From NCBI GenBank assembly GCA_019095985.1, contig CM032660.1:58599149-58663148 (forward strand): a DNA stretch of 64,000 nucleotides, given 5' to 3'. The notes beneath the pieces were generated by a model. That model saw only the letters and a program-made list of their open reading frames with translations. It was not told the DNA's origin and made no database searches. Shown here in pieces: positions 12,890 through 24,904 of this stretch. Origin of the DNA: Streblospio benedicti. Its lineage: Eukaryota > Annelida > Polychaeta > Spionida > Spionidae. How positions within the stretch are numbered: the first letter of the stretch is position 1; each line of letters begins with the position of its first letter. Made by a program: the position numbers and the translations under genes.

Positions 12890-13884
12890 TCAGACAAGCT
12901 CTGTGGGGAGAAGTACCTAATGCCTGTTTCCCTAATACTGAAGAGTACTAGGTCCTTAATCCTAGAGTGATCATGATAAAAAGGACACAACAGCATTACC
13001 TGAGATTGGAGGATGTGACAAGGGGATGTAAGAACTTACTCCACTCTAAATAATATATTAAACTTACTTTAAACTCTGAGGTCATCCTGCAAAGAACCCG
13101 TGCACTGGAGACCTACGAGAACTGTTTTTGTTGTGCTCTTGTTCTCCATCAAAGTCATACATCTCCATGTATTCCTGGTTTGATGCATCATTTAAAAACA
13201 TGTGCCATTACCAAACCAATGACCAATGAATACCATTAGCCGTATAATCTTTTTCTTTGGGGGGCCGTTATGTTATTTTGTTATTTGCACAAATAAAAGC
13301 TTGAATTGTCTCATTTTCATTCCTATTTATATTGATCTTATGCTATTTAACAGGAACATTATACCTTAATGACTTTCACTATTTGCAAAATTTAATTTCA
13401 ATATATTTGATTAGTTACTTGTGTTGCATACAAAGTTTTTTTTGAATAAACATTCTTATAATAATAATAATGTTCAACATACTTCAAATAGCATATGAAC
13501 ATGTGCACACTGATGTGGTTTCTATACAAGTTGCCTCCTCGGGTAAATGATTAGTGTAACACACTGATCACACTTGTATGGTTTCTCTACTTTGTGAGTG
13601 TTCATATGACTATGACTGTCTAACAGTCTAACTGCTAAAGCAGACCACAGATTACTGTGGTAGGCATTTGAAAGAAAATGTTATCACACTGTGTAAAACC
13701 ATACGGTTTGTCACTACAGTGGCTTGTCATGTGCCTTTTCAGACTTCCACCAAAGATATTATCGAAAAAAAAAAAAAATAGCCGAAACAGAAAGTAGGAT
13801 AGTGTATTTGATTCTAATTTTGGTTTATGATTCCTTTATATTTGTGCAGCAATTAGTGGTGGACTGTGAGCAAAGTTTCAGTTT
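12890..13884. repeat. 1.2-kb zinc-finger-bearing unit, copy A (runs into gap)
   Basis: Matches units B (16860-18049) and C (18050-19237) over about 1 kb, from 'tacctaatgcctgtttcc' to 'gagcaaagtttcagttt', where the assembly gap begins. Copy A stands apart from the B-C tandem and lies just beyond the 3' side of the zinc-finger gene. Confidence 0.8.
13545..13735 (-). pseudogene. decayed C2H2 zinc-finger fragment (unit A)
   Basis: On the minus strand two finger remnants are readable, 'HKVEKPYKCDQC' and 'KPYGFTQCD', with His-Cys spacing lost between them. The same remnants occur in units B and C. Fingers are neither complete nor linked in one frame, so this is a fossil of a zinc-finger exon carried within the repeat unit. 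Confidence 0.6.
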
Positions 13885-13984
13885 NNNNNNNNNNNNNNNN
13901 NNNNNNNNNNNNNNNNNNNNNNNNNNNNNNNNNNNNNNNNNNNNNNNNNNNNNNNNNNNNNNNNNNNNNNNNNNNNNNNNNNNN
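13885..13984. other. assembly gap (100 N)
   Basis: Exactly 100 N, a placeholder size. It cuts off the 3' end of the zinc-finger gene. Confidence 0.99.
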
Positions 13985-15107
13985 AATAAAATGGCTTCTG
14001 ACTAGAGTGCGTGTACTTGTGGATATTCAGATGAGACCTTTGAGAAAAACATTTCCCACACTGTTCACACTTGTATGGTTTTTCACCCGTGTGAGTGCGC
14101 ATATGACAAACGACATAATGTCTATTAGAGAAACTTTTATCACATGTTCCACAACCGTAAGGTTTCTCACCAGAGTGAGTTCTCATGTGGGTTTTCAGAG
14201 TTCCCATATGCCTGAATGATTTTTTACACACCGTACATTGATATTCTTTCTCTCCAGTGTGGATTCTCATGTGGCTGGTCAAGTGACCGCTGACTTTAAA
14301 ACGCTTGCCACATTGACTACACTCATAAGGCTTCTCCCCAGTATGAATTCTCATATGACTTGTCAGATCTCCACTTTGCCTGAAGGATTTCTTACACACT
14401 GTGCACTGATATTCTTTCTCTCCAGTGTGTATTCTCATATGGTTGGTCAAGGTGCACTGGTGACTAAAACATTTGCCACATTGGCTACACTCATAAGGTT
14501 TCTCACCAGTGTGGGTTCTAGTATGGCTTTTCAGATGTTCACTTCGCCTGAATGATTTCTCACATAATGTGCACTGATATTCTTTCTCTCCAGTGTGGAT
14601 TCTCATGTGGCTGGCCAAGTGGCTACTGCTACCAAAACACTTGCCACATTGACTGCACTTATAGGGTTTCTCACCAGTGTGAGTTCTCATGTGGGTTTTT
14701 AGACTTGCACTATGACCGAACGATTTCTCGCACACTGTACATTGGTATTCTTTCTCTCCAGTGTGGATTATCATGTGGCTGGTTAAGTTACTACTTTGAC
14801 TAAAGCACTTGCCACACTGACTACAGCCATAAGGTTTCTCACCTGTGTGAACTCTCATATGAGTTTTCAGAGTTCCACTTTTGCCGAATGATTTTTCACA
14901 AACTGTGCACTGATATGTGTTCTCTCCAGTGTGGATTCTCATGTGGTTGGTCAAGTCCCTACGGTCACTAAAACACTTGCAACATTGTCTGCACTCATAG
15001 GGCTTCTCCCCACTCAGCTTTCCTGCCTGTGATTTCAGACCTTCACTTCTGCTGAATGATTTCTCACTCGATGTTGACTTCAGTTGCACATCAATGTGCT
15101 TTGCCAT
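13985..15107 (-). CDS. C2H2 zinc-finger protein, 12 fingers, 3' end lost in gap
   Basis: One uninterrupted frame starts at ATG 15107 and runs into the gap after about 374 codons, with no stop seen. A basic-polar leader of about 36 residues contains one broken finger-like stretch (EKSFSRSEGLKSQAGKLSGEKPYEC). Twelve intact C2H2 fingers follow, joined by TGEKPY or TGEKEY linkers. The two linker types alternate through most of the array, so it grew as a two-finger (168-bp) unit. Helix positions -1, 2, 3 and 6 differ between fingers (for example D-R-D-N, Q-S-N-S, R-E-H-S and Q-S-H-I), as expected of a DNA-binding array under diversification. No KRAB, BTB, SCAN or ZAD domain is visible. The likely role is a nuclear DNA-binding repressor or transposon-targeting factor; no target is inferred. 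Confidence 0.9.
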
Positions 15108-16294
15108 TCTGATTTTTTAAATGTGATAGCGTTTACAAGCTTTTCTACAACCAATACAAGTTTATGCCTGACTATAGCAAATCACAAATAATGTCTTATT
15201 CTTCAACTGTTTGGTGATATATTAATCCTTTGTTTGCGATATGCTACTTTTTCACAATTGTTTATATTTTACATTACCCAAATCATTGTTAGGAAAATCA
15301 CTAAATCATATATACAGCTACATGTAATTTTCTTCTATATCTGCTACTTCACAGAAACACAAAAATATATATCAAAAGCACCCTATGATTTTGATTATGA
15401 AAGTATATATGCTGTTTAACCCTAATGTGTTTTTATCAAAATCTACTTGACTTATGAAAAAAAGCAGCAAAAATCAACATTCATATATTTTGATCACAAT
15501 GCACCTCTCTGACATGAAGGCGACCGCTTTAGAAACAACCGCTCTCGGTAATTCTTTTCTTTTCATTTCCCATCGTCCTAAACCTTCATTTAAATACATC
15601 CATCAACCTCCATAAAAAGACCACCTCTATGTTGAAAGTATTTAAGCGAAACCTACGTGTGGTCTAAATAGTAGTTTTCGGACTCAGTTGTAAAATTGCC
15701 ACACTTCATCTGTTTGTTTCATACTTCGGTCATAATGTACCCCCATGCACTGAACACAATCTCTATGAAAACGCCCCTCTGCAGCATGAACATTGAGAAG
15801 TTTACATGCTAGGGACGACCCCGATCGCTGACCCCTCTCCACGGCAGGAAATTAATACACGTAGAAGGGTCAGTGGGATGAGGCGGTCACTCGGTGCAAT
15901 GTGGTCAGTACGCGGGGAACAGTATGGAGGTTCATGTCCGTCACTCTATGGAGGTTTTCATAATAGAAATGTTCTCTAGAGGTGGTTCTAATTGGAGGTT
16001 TTACTATACGTATTGCATTGCTGTATCCCAGTTGTAAGTCCGGAGCACTAAAACAAACATTAACACCAATAGACCAGCCAAGTAAACAAAAAACACCAAG
16101 ACACGATCATAGAGGAGGAAACAACAAGTTATTGTGCACTAAATGGTCGTGTATAAGTGATTCGGACGGACCCGTGAGGCTCGTGTACCGAGAGAACAAC
16201 ATCGTAAAGCGCCGGTCAAACCACGTGTATACAGGTCAACCTACATGTAAGACTACCTCTATAGTGATACCACTTCTATGTAATATATGTGTTT
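15108..16294. other. no gene seen; possible decayed DNA transposon
   Basis: AT-rich to 15480. After that, motifs such as 'gaccacctctatgttg' and 'gaggtggttctaattgg' appear on opposite strands, resembling degenerate ends of pogo-like elements. Borders cannot be fixed. Confidence 0.3.
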
Positions 16295-16490
16295 CCCAGT
16301 GCTTGCAGATATATATTTCTTATACTTCTCTCTCTCTCTCACACACGTCTTTTTAGCGAGCATATTTCTACCAACGATAGATATAGCTGAAGACAGGTTT
16401 TACAACCCTAAGCTTCCATGTAACTATATCAAGTGGCCCTGGCGGGACTCGAACTCATGGATAAAACTCTATAGATAGAGAGAACCATGT
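16295..16490 (-). mobile_element. tRNA-derived SINE, family 2
   Basis: Reverse-complement copy of the family best seen at 38928-39112. It has CT-rich tail, 'gctgaagacaggttttaca', then 'gggactcgaactca' (the inverted B-box). Confidence 0.75.
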
Positions 16491-16859
16491 GCATAAAAAA
16501 AACTCCCTATGGAAATAATTTGACCACGATTTCTCGCCTTCCAAGTCTCACTACATAAAGAGACTTTTGTATTGAGGCTTGGTTACAATAGAGAGGTTCT
16601 ACGGTCGATTTCCCACCCACCACTTGCCGACTTATGTGAAAAGCCATGACCCTCGTAGATCATTAATCATGCTGTGCTCGTTTTTGCCGGTTTCTCTCCA
16701 TCAGAATTAACAGAGACTTTCGTCATTGATGGAGAAAACCAAGTCCCGAAAGAGCTAGATTTACAGGCGCATACATACTGAACCCGTTAGTTGTACACAG
16801 CCGTGCTGGGACATAAAAAAAATGTCATCGCAAGATTAGGACGATATTTGGGACAGTTT

Positions 16860-18049
16860 TTGCAGCACAGTAGAAACTCTCTATCAAGACCATGCAGAGA
16901 CTGGTGATAAGTGTTAATATATGTGAGAAGTGCCTGGTGCCTGTTTCCTAATACTGAAGAGTAGTAGGTCCTTAATCCTAGAATGATCATGATAAAGAGG
17001 ACGCAACAGCATTACCTGAGATTCGAGGATGTGACAAGGGGATGTAAGAACTTACTCCATTGTAAACAATATATTAAACCTACTTTAAACTCTGAGGTCA
17101 TCCTGCAAAGAACCCGTGCACTGGAGACCTACGAGAACTGTTTTTGGTGTGTTCTTGTTCTCCATCAAAGTCATACATCTCCATGTGTTCCTGGTTTGAT
17201 GCATCATTTAAAACATGTGCCATTACCAAACCAATGATTATCATGAATACCATTAGCCGTATAATCTTTTCTTTGTGGGGGCCGTTATGTTATTTTTTAT
17301 TTGCACAAATAAATGCTTAAAATTGTCTCATTTTCATTCCTGTTTATGTTGATCTTATGCTATTTACAGGAACCTTTTACCTTATTGACTCTCACTATTT
17401 GCAAAATTTACTTTCAATATATTTGATTAGTAACATGTGTTGCATACAAAGTTTTTTTTAAAAGAAAAAACAATCCTATAATAATAATAATAATGTTCAA
17501 CATACTGTAAATAGCATATGAAAATGTGCACACTGATAAGGTTTCTATACAAAATGATTAGTGTAACACACTGATCACACTTGTATGGTTTCTCTACTTT
17601 GTGAGTGTTCATATGACTATGACTGTCTAACAGTCTAACTGCTAAAGCAGACCACAGATTGCTGTGGTGAGGCATTTGAAAGAAAATGTTATCACATTGT
17701 GTAAAACCATACGGTTTGTCACTACAGTGGCTTGTCATGTGCCTTTTCAGACTTCCACCAAAGATATTATAGAAAAGAAGAAAAAATAGCCGTATAATCA
17801 GAAAGTAGGATAGTGGATTTGATTCTAATTTTTGGTTCACTATGATATTTCTTTATATTCGTGCAGCAATTAGTGGTGGACTGTGAGCAAAGTTTCAGTT
17901 TGGAAAGATGCCTAATATAAAATTCAAACATCCACATCATATATAGGGGTGGGTTGCATACACGTAGATATTGTGCTTCGATTTCACATTTTGATACTTT
18001 TTGAAATATCATGTGGAGATGTGTGCCCAGATAACACCCCCCCCCTTCC
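16860..18049. repeat. 1.19-kb tandem unit B
   Basis: Starts 'tgcagcacagtagaaactc' and ends in a C-run followed by 'ttccc'. The next unit begins immediately with the same start at 18050, giving a 1190-bp period. The beginning resembles pogo/Tigger-type termini ('cagtagaacctct'). Confidence 0.85.
17545..17770 (-). pseudogene. decayed C2H2 zinc-finger fragment (unit B)
   Basis: Minus-strand remnants 'HMTSHCSDKPYGFTQCD' and 'HMNTHKVEKPYKCDQC' lie in one open frame. The residues between them no longer form a finger. Confidence 0.65.
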
Positions 18050-19237
18050 CTGCAGCACAGTAGAACCTCTCTATCAAGACCATGCAGAGACTGGTGATAA
18101 GTGTTAATATATGTGAGAAGTGCCTGGTGCCTGTTTCCTAATACTGAAGAGTACTAGGTCCTTAATCCTAGAATGATCATGATAAAGAGGACACAACAGC
18201 ATTACCTGAGATTGGAGGATGTGACAAGGAGATGTAAGAACTTACTCCACTTTAAATAATATATTAAACCTACTTTAAACTCTGAGGTCATCCTGCAAAG
18301 AACCCATGCACTGGAGACCTACGAGAACTGTTTTTGTTGTGCTCTTGTTCTCCATCAAAGTCATACATCTCCATGTATTCCTGGTTTGATGCGTCATTTA
18401 AAACATGTGCCATTACCAAACCAATGATTATCATGAATACCATTAGCCGTATAATCTTTTCTTTGGGGGGCTCGTTATGTTATTTTTTTATTTGCACAAA
18501 TAAAAGCTTGAATTGTCTCATTTACATTCCTATTTATATTGATCTTATGCTATTTAACAGGAACATTATACCTTAATGACTCTCACTATTTGCAAAATTT
18601 AATTTCAATATATTTGATTAGTTACTTGTGTTGCATACAAAGTTTTTTTTGAATAAACATTCTTATAATAATAATAATGTTCAGTGTACTTCAAATAGCA
18701 TATGAAAATGTGCACACTGATGTGGTTTCTATACAAAATGATTAGTGTAACACACTGATCACACTTGTATGGTTTCTCTACTTTGTCAGTGTTCATATGA
18801 CTATGACTGTCTAACAGTCTAACTGCTAAAGCAGACCACAGATTACTGTGGTAGGCATTTGAAAGAAAATGTTATCACACTGTGTAAAACCATACGGTTT
18901 GTCACTACAGTGGCTTGTCATGTGCCTTTTCAGACTTCCAGCAAAGATATTGTAGAAAAGATTGTAGAAAAAATAGCCGTATAATCAGAAAGTAGGATAG
19001 TGGATTTGATTCTAATTTTGCTTCACTATGATATTTCTTTATATTCGTGCAGCAATTAGTGGTGGACTGTGAGCAAAGTTTCAGTTTGGAAAGATGCCTA
19101 ATATAAAATTCAAACATCCACATCATAGATAGGGGTGGGTTGCATACACGTAGATATTGTGCTTCGATTTCACATTTTGATACATTTTGAAATATCATGT
19201 GGAGATGTGTGCCCAGATAACTACCCCCCCCTTCCCG
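18050..19237. repeat. 1.19-kb tandem unit C
   Basis: Direct repeat of unit B with a few percent differences and small indels, including a short local duplication of 'agaaaagattgtagaaaa' near 18955. Confidence 0.85.
18735..18945 (-). pseudogene. decayed C2H2 zinc-finger fragment (unit C)
   Basis: The same two finger remnants as in unit B, here split between frames. Confidence 0.6.
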
Positions 19238-19616
19238 CCGCCGACCTTTTTCTTTAGAAAACTGACTAAGGTGATGTTAAGTGCATCTAACTAACAATTC
19301 ATTAGCTTTTATTTCACATGCGATTCCCCCAGCTGTGGTAATAAGCGCAGTTCAGCTTTATTGTTTCCATGTTTGCATATTTCAGATTGTCAATATCAGG
19401 ATTTTCGAGCACCCCGTCTACAGTTTATGACTTCGTTGCCTACCATAATGGCATGAATTTCACCACACTGGATTCTGATCATGACCTGCGCAGCCCCACT
19501 AATTGCGCAAGTGATTTCGGAGGCGGCTTCTAGTTTAGAAACTGCCACCGAGTGCTCCCGACGTGTTAGTGGTTTGAAATTCATGATTCCTTCTAAAAGT
19601 AATAAGTAGATATGGT

Positions 19617-20850
19617 CAATTACACTGGGGAGGAGGTGTCTCTGCATGAAATGTTCTGATATGATAGTTTGTCTCGGTTCTGCTGTGATAGGTCCCGGTT
19701 CTGTTTGATAGTATACATTAATGTCTAAATCTAAATTCCATTCTAGACCACATTATGAGCTCTTTATATGTTTAAATTCATCTACATCTGTATTTTATAT
19801 TAGACTATGTGTGAGACACTCACACAACAATGGAAAGCGTGAAACATATAATTTATAAGGTCCCGGTTCTGGTGTGATCACAATTATTTTGTCCCGGTCC
19901 TGTTTGATCCTGTCCCGGTGATATTGTTATAGTGTCCCGGTTCTTTTTGATAGCTTTTGCTGCAAACCACTTTACACATTTTTAGTTAGCTGATTTTTGA
20001 ACAATGATTTGATATAGTAGCCTATAGTGGCCTTTGTTACGTTCTATTCTATGTTCATGAAAGAAATTAGTGAAAATACTTGCATTTAGGAAGCTACCAC
20101 ATATCATGGTGGGGAGGAGTGTTATAATTGTTTCTGACAGTGAACAGTCTTCATTGGTGTGCTGGATTTCGATACTTTCTTGGGTGGACTATTTAGCTGC
20201 TGCTTGTGTTTGTCGTGTGGTATTTTAATGGTCATACTGATCTCATCAAACAAAATGTCTTCAATGCCACATGATAAATTTACTGGAACAACATTAAAAT
20301 GAATTGCTCTGTATCGTTTGGTTCTCATGCAAGTGACCTTAGTTGTAAGATACAGATCTCCTTATCATGGTGTTGGTTAATACAATGCCAGATAGTTGAA
20401 TATGCTGACCCAACCCTCCGATGGCAGTAATATCTTTCGAACTCATGGGTCTTGATTAGAACACCTTTCACAAATTATGGGTAATACATCAGTATTACAT
20501 AGTGAAGTAATTTTAAGCAAGACAAACGCAAAAAACATTGATTTTTTTTTCATTTGATGGTAAAAATTACTGAATTTCACAATGAAACACACTATACTCC
20601 TCTGTAAAGGCATTTATTATTTTGAAAAATACAGAGAGTGATTATCTATCTTTTTTTAACAAATTAAACAAAATCTTACCATGTATATTGGTGAATATCC
20701 ATGTAAAAACGCCTTGAAATCAAACTTGCGTGAGTATGCCATGCAGGAAATCGCAACAGAACCGGGACCTATCACAGCAGAACCGAGACAAACTATCACA
20801 TCAGAACATTTCATGCAGGGACACCTCCTCCCCAGTGAATTATGCGTAAA
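19617..20850. repeat. inverted-repeat element with repeated 'tcccggttctg' motif
   Basis: About 95 bp at 19617-19712 is inverted at 20757-20850 with few differences. Between the arms the motif 'tcccggttctg' recurs at least four more times (19860-19950). Both arms keep the same open frame with the peptide EPGPITAEPRQTI and then SEHFMQ. On the minus strand the frame continues left to 19396 (83 codons, unrecognised). This could be a foldback transposon or a partly inverted duplicated gene. Confidence 0.55.
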
Positions 20851-20859
20851 ATTAATGAC

Positions 20860-21734
20860 TTAAAAGTAAAAACATCACAAACTATAATCTTTTAAAAATT
20901 GATGTATTTACACCTGATATTAATATAACAAAATGCTGGTGCGTTGATCAACTACTCTATTCATCAGAATAGGTGGCTGCCATTAAATAATTGTTACAGT
21001 ATTGTTTGAAAATGTGATTTTGTTTGTGATGGTGTGCAAACATGTATATCCCTACCTTATGTATTATTGTAGCAAACTACTGCTGTCGTCTGGTACTGAG
21101 AGCTGCGCCTCATGCATGTCATTCTACACCGCCAGTAATGGATGTATCAAAGCCCAGAGAGCCGTCATGAGAGTCAAGAGGATATGAGATTGCAGCCTCT
21201 CTTTTTTTTCTATATTTTTTTTATTATTTACTACATTATTTATTAAGTTAACGCATCAGTACAGCAAGTACATCAAAACAATTGTCACTAACAACCAGGA
21301 TTATTCTAATCTTTTTTAAGTCAGCACAATCATAGTATAATAATTCAGATTCATACAAACAATACATTATACATGTAATAATAAAACAAAGTATACAATC
21401 ATTAGTTTGTTTGTTTGTTTTTAGTGGTTTTCAATTAATGGACATTTTAACCATTACTTTACAAAAGAAGCAAGATATATTTACATGTGATAAGTGTATA
21501 TGACAAAAATATGACACAGTAATTATTATTCTCCGCATTAAATAGTATACATTGAATATCAAGAATCAAAATTGTTTTGGGTGATCAATTATTTGCTACT
21601 ATTTATCAAATTATTCATCGAAATATGAATTTTGCAATTAAAAAATCAAAAAGTTTCTATTCAACAGTATTGTTTTGGGCGCAATTTTTACAAACATTCA
21701 CGTGTTTGAAATTCACAATTAGGATTCAACACAA
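20860..21734. other. no gene seen
   Basis: AT-rich sequence. The frame at 21002-21187 has no family features. Confidence 0.35.
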
Positions 21735-21880
21735 TATGGGGGGTGGGTGTAAGGGGTCCAGATATCCCTCCTTCCTCTTTTATGGGGTCTTTTTTCCCAT
21801 ATCCCTAATTTTTTTGGCCTTTTTCCCCTCCTCCCTATTTTTTTCCAATCTCCCACTTTTCCAATATCTCAGCGTGAGAT
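21735..21880. repeat. dispersed pyrimidine-rich repeat, copy 2
   Basis: Counterpart of 8105-8280: G-run, 'aggggtccagatatccc', then blocks of ttttttccc and cctttttcccc. Confidence 0.5.
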
Positions 21881-22870
21881 CCTATCATATTTTATGCATT
21901 TGTGCGTATGAAAAGTACCATTTAACTAAGACTTATATCTTAAAAACAAGGGCCATTTGTAGAGCATATGAGGAAAATAAGAAGTATTTTGACAAGAATA
22001 TTCATAAAAATCATATATTCATTATAATCTATGAATAATGTGACTCCAGCACTCGAACACTTTTAAAACACTTCGTCTTAGCTGTCATCACGAAGATGTC
22101 AGAAATATGAATTATTGCCTTCAAAAAAACATAAAATATCTTAAATGAAAAAATTCTCAGTGGTGCAGATGTTTAATATATACATCGTTGGAACTAACAC
22201 TTATCTATATGGATCAATTTGGTATATACAATGTACATAACAAATTTTTTTAACTTTACAAGGCCTTGTAAGGCCTTGTATTGTATCCTATAACATTATT
22301 AAAGCTATTTTTTAATTTTTTAAAAAAGATTTTGGGATGTTTATTTTCAAACAGTGTAAGCCAGTCATTATGGTTATAAGGGATGCTAAGTCTATACTAT
22401 GAAATGTGTCAAAGATAGAAAGTCCCTAATTACTACTTTAAATAACAGTGTAAACTAATTCCACGCTGCATTAATATTATGAAAAAGGGTGTATAAAGAA
22501 AAAAAACTGTGCAATTAACATTAAGATTCCATAATTATACAACGTAGCTGTACTCATCACTTCTACTTCTGATACCATCGGTTTTATACATGTGCATTCA
22601 CAACATTGACTGCACACAAATATCTAAAAAAGTTTAACTCATTGAAAAAATACAAATAAGGCTGCATTGTAAATCCAGATACACTTTAGGATCGTCTACA
22701 TTTATCTTCTCAAATCTTTCGTGTCACTATTTGACCATTCTTTTTTACCAAATGGCCACAATATGGAACGAAGTAAATTTATAATAATAAAGTATCAATA
22801 GAAATCTCTGAAGTGGGAGTGAAAAAATGTAGCATTGTTTACATTTATTTATCACTGAAACTAATAATGT
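21881..22870. other. no gene; probable 3' flank/UTR of the kelch-BTB gene
   Basis: AT-rich sequence downstream (minus sense) of the kelch-BTB stop codon. It could include its 3' UTR. Confidence 0.3.
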
Positions 22871-24743
22871 TCATATGACATCAACGTTCATTGACTGGTG
22901 ACTAATCATGTCCCCATTCATAAGCTTTTCTAATAACCTAGCCACCATAAATATTTTTGTTGGAGAAACAATAGTCATATTGAATCTTGTAGACATGTAG
23001 TTACCATGGGAAGGTGTGCATGCAGTCATATGGGCAAAGTTTTCTTTAGAAAAGAAGTTTTGTGGAAATGGAAGCAATGTGTCTGCCCATTCAAGGGTTA
23101 TCATATTGAAAGCTTTTTTGTAGACCTGATCTTTTTCAACCAACATCATTATAAGTTCGTCATCGTGTGGTAAGCAAATTACCTCCCCATCACCAGATGC
23201 TGCTGGTGATCCACCAGAAGCAATCTTTTCCCATGTATCACTTTCTATATCGTAGCACAACCCAACGAATGGGTCTGTGGGACAGTCACTCATGTAAAAC
23301 AATTTTCCAGAATAACTGTGAACAAATCCAATGAAAATACCTAAAGATGAAAGGCCTGGCCCTCTAAGGTCATGCCAGGTGTCTGTAGTAACATCATAGC
23401 GATAAAAAACCAATTGAAATGATGACATTCCACTTTGATTTGCAAATAAACTACCTAAAACATAGATGAATTTTCCTGACACTGTAACATAACGATTGTC
23501 CATCGGTGATGACATTTTTTGGCAAGGCTCCCATGAAGCATTTTCTTTTGCAACAGTATTTATTTTCAGAAATGTGCTGGACACCCCATTTTTATGACAT
23601 TTCTTTCCTAAAGCAAACACTTCCTTACTAACACATGTAATGGACATGCATGAATCAAGCGGTAGTGATGGTAAATTCCATCTTTCTTTTTTATCTGTAT
23701 CATACAATTGGAACATTTTCTCGTCATGTCCCCAGTTCAAGACATATAAAAAACCATTGGACAGTGGTTCCAAAGATCCACGTATGCCCAATGGGTAACT
23801 TCCAAGAAGTTCCCATTTGTTTAAAGAGGCATTCAATTGAAAACAGGGTCCAGGAGCAGCATCTTTAACTTTCCGACCAAAACACATCATTAATAATTGT
23901 CTTTCAGTGTAACAATGTCTTGGCAAGTCGTTCTTGTCATTATTAATTAAAACATTGATAACTTCAGATGGATACTCTTGGGTTTTTAAATATGATAACA
24001 TTTCTTTTAGGCACTGTTTATTACAAAATGACAATCTAACATTCTTTAATAATTCATAAGCATATTGCAAACGATTTGCTTTGTCATATTGTATCCAAGA
24101 TAAAATCCCTTTTAAAATATTGTCTTCACATGCTGTTTCCAAATCATCTCGAGATACAATTTTGATGAATTTATCAAAGTGGATTTGTTTGAAAATGTCA
24201 TATTTTTGTAATTCAATATGTTAAAAAGTAGTTTTTCACATCTATCTTCTACTTTTGGTAGCTCATACGTAATGCCAATTTCATACCAGAAAGGAGTTTC
24301 TTCAGTCGGCATTCGTCTCAATATATATTCCTCACAATCCCTTTTTAACTGTTCCAACTGAAGGAAGTGGCAAGCTTCAACCATTTTGTCCATGTATGAC
24401 CATTCTATCCAAATACTACCAGTATACATGTAATCGATTAGTGATCTAGCACACTGTGCGTCTATATAAGGCAAGGTCATTTTCTTTGTTCAGTTTCTTT
24501 CATGCCACTTAAAAGTGCTGCATTAAAGAATCGCGATGCACCAGCCAAAATTAATCTATGACATGCCACTGTGGTTCCATCATTAAGAGTTAGTTCAAAA
24601 TCTGTGAAACATTCTGTTTTTTGCATAGCATGTATCTCATTTACAAGATAAGTGTTATAAGTCGATACACTATGTACGTTTTCTTCAATCCTTTTTGCAA
24701 ATAAAGGCTGGGGTGTAAACTGAACAGGTGGTGATCTTTCCAT
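22871..24743 (-). CDS. kelch-like BTB-BACK protein, about 620 codons
   Basis: A single exon, read from ATG at 24743 (MERSPPVQF). The BTB domain has CFTDFELTLNDGTTVACHRLILAGASRFF and later LIDYMYTG. BACK follows (FDKFIKIVSRDDLETACED, ILSWIQYD, LQYAYELLKNVRL), then kelch repeats (GSYPLGIRGSLEPLSNGFLYVL, WHDLRGPGL, CYDIESDTWEKI). Such proteins are substrate adaptors for Cullin-3 ubiquitin ligases: BTB binds Cul3 and the kelch propeller binds the target. The frame changes twice, near 24480 and near 24215. Both changes are single bases in or beside A runs, so sequence error is likely, though recent decay is possible. An acceptor-like 'ctgtatttcag' about 23 bases before the ATG suggests an upstream non-coding exon. 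Length fits the family. Confidence 0.85.
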
Positions 24744-24904
24744 TGTGACCTTTCTGAGTATCTGAAATACAGAACAGGCATTAGTCAGTTTGAATAGTGG
24801 CAAAATACTGCTACAAGACATCTAAACTAGATCTAGATCTATAGATCTACTAGAGATCGATTAACGAAATACGCAACACGTCCATATAGTCCGTGAGTTA
24901 GACC

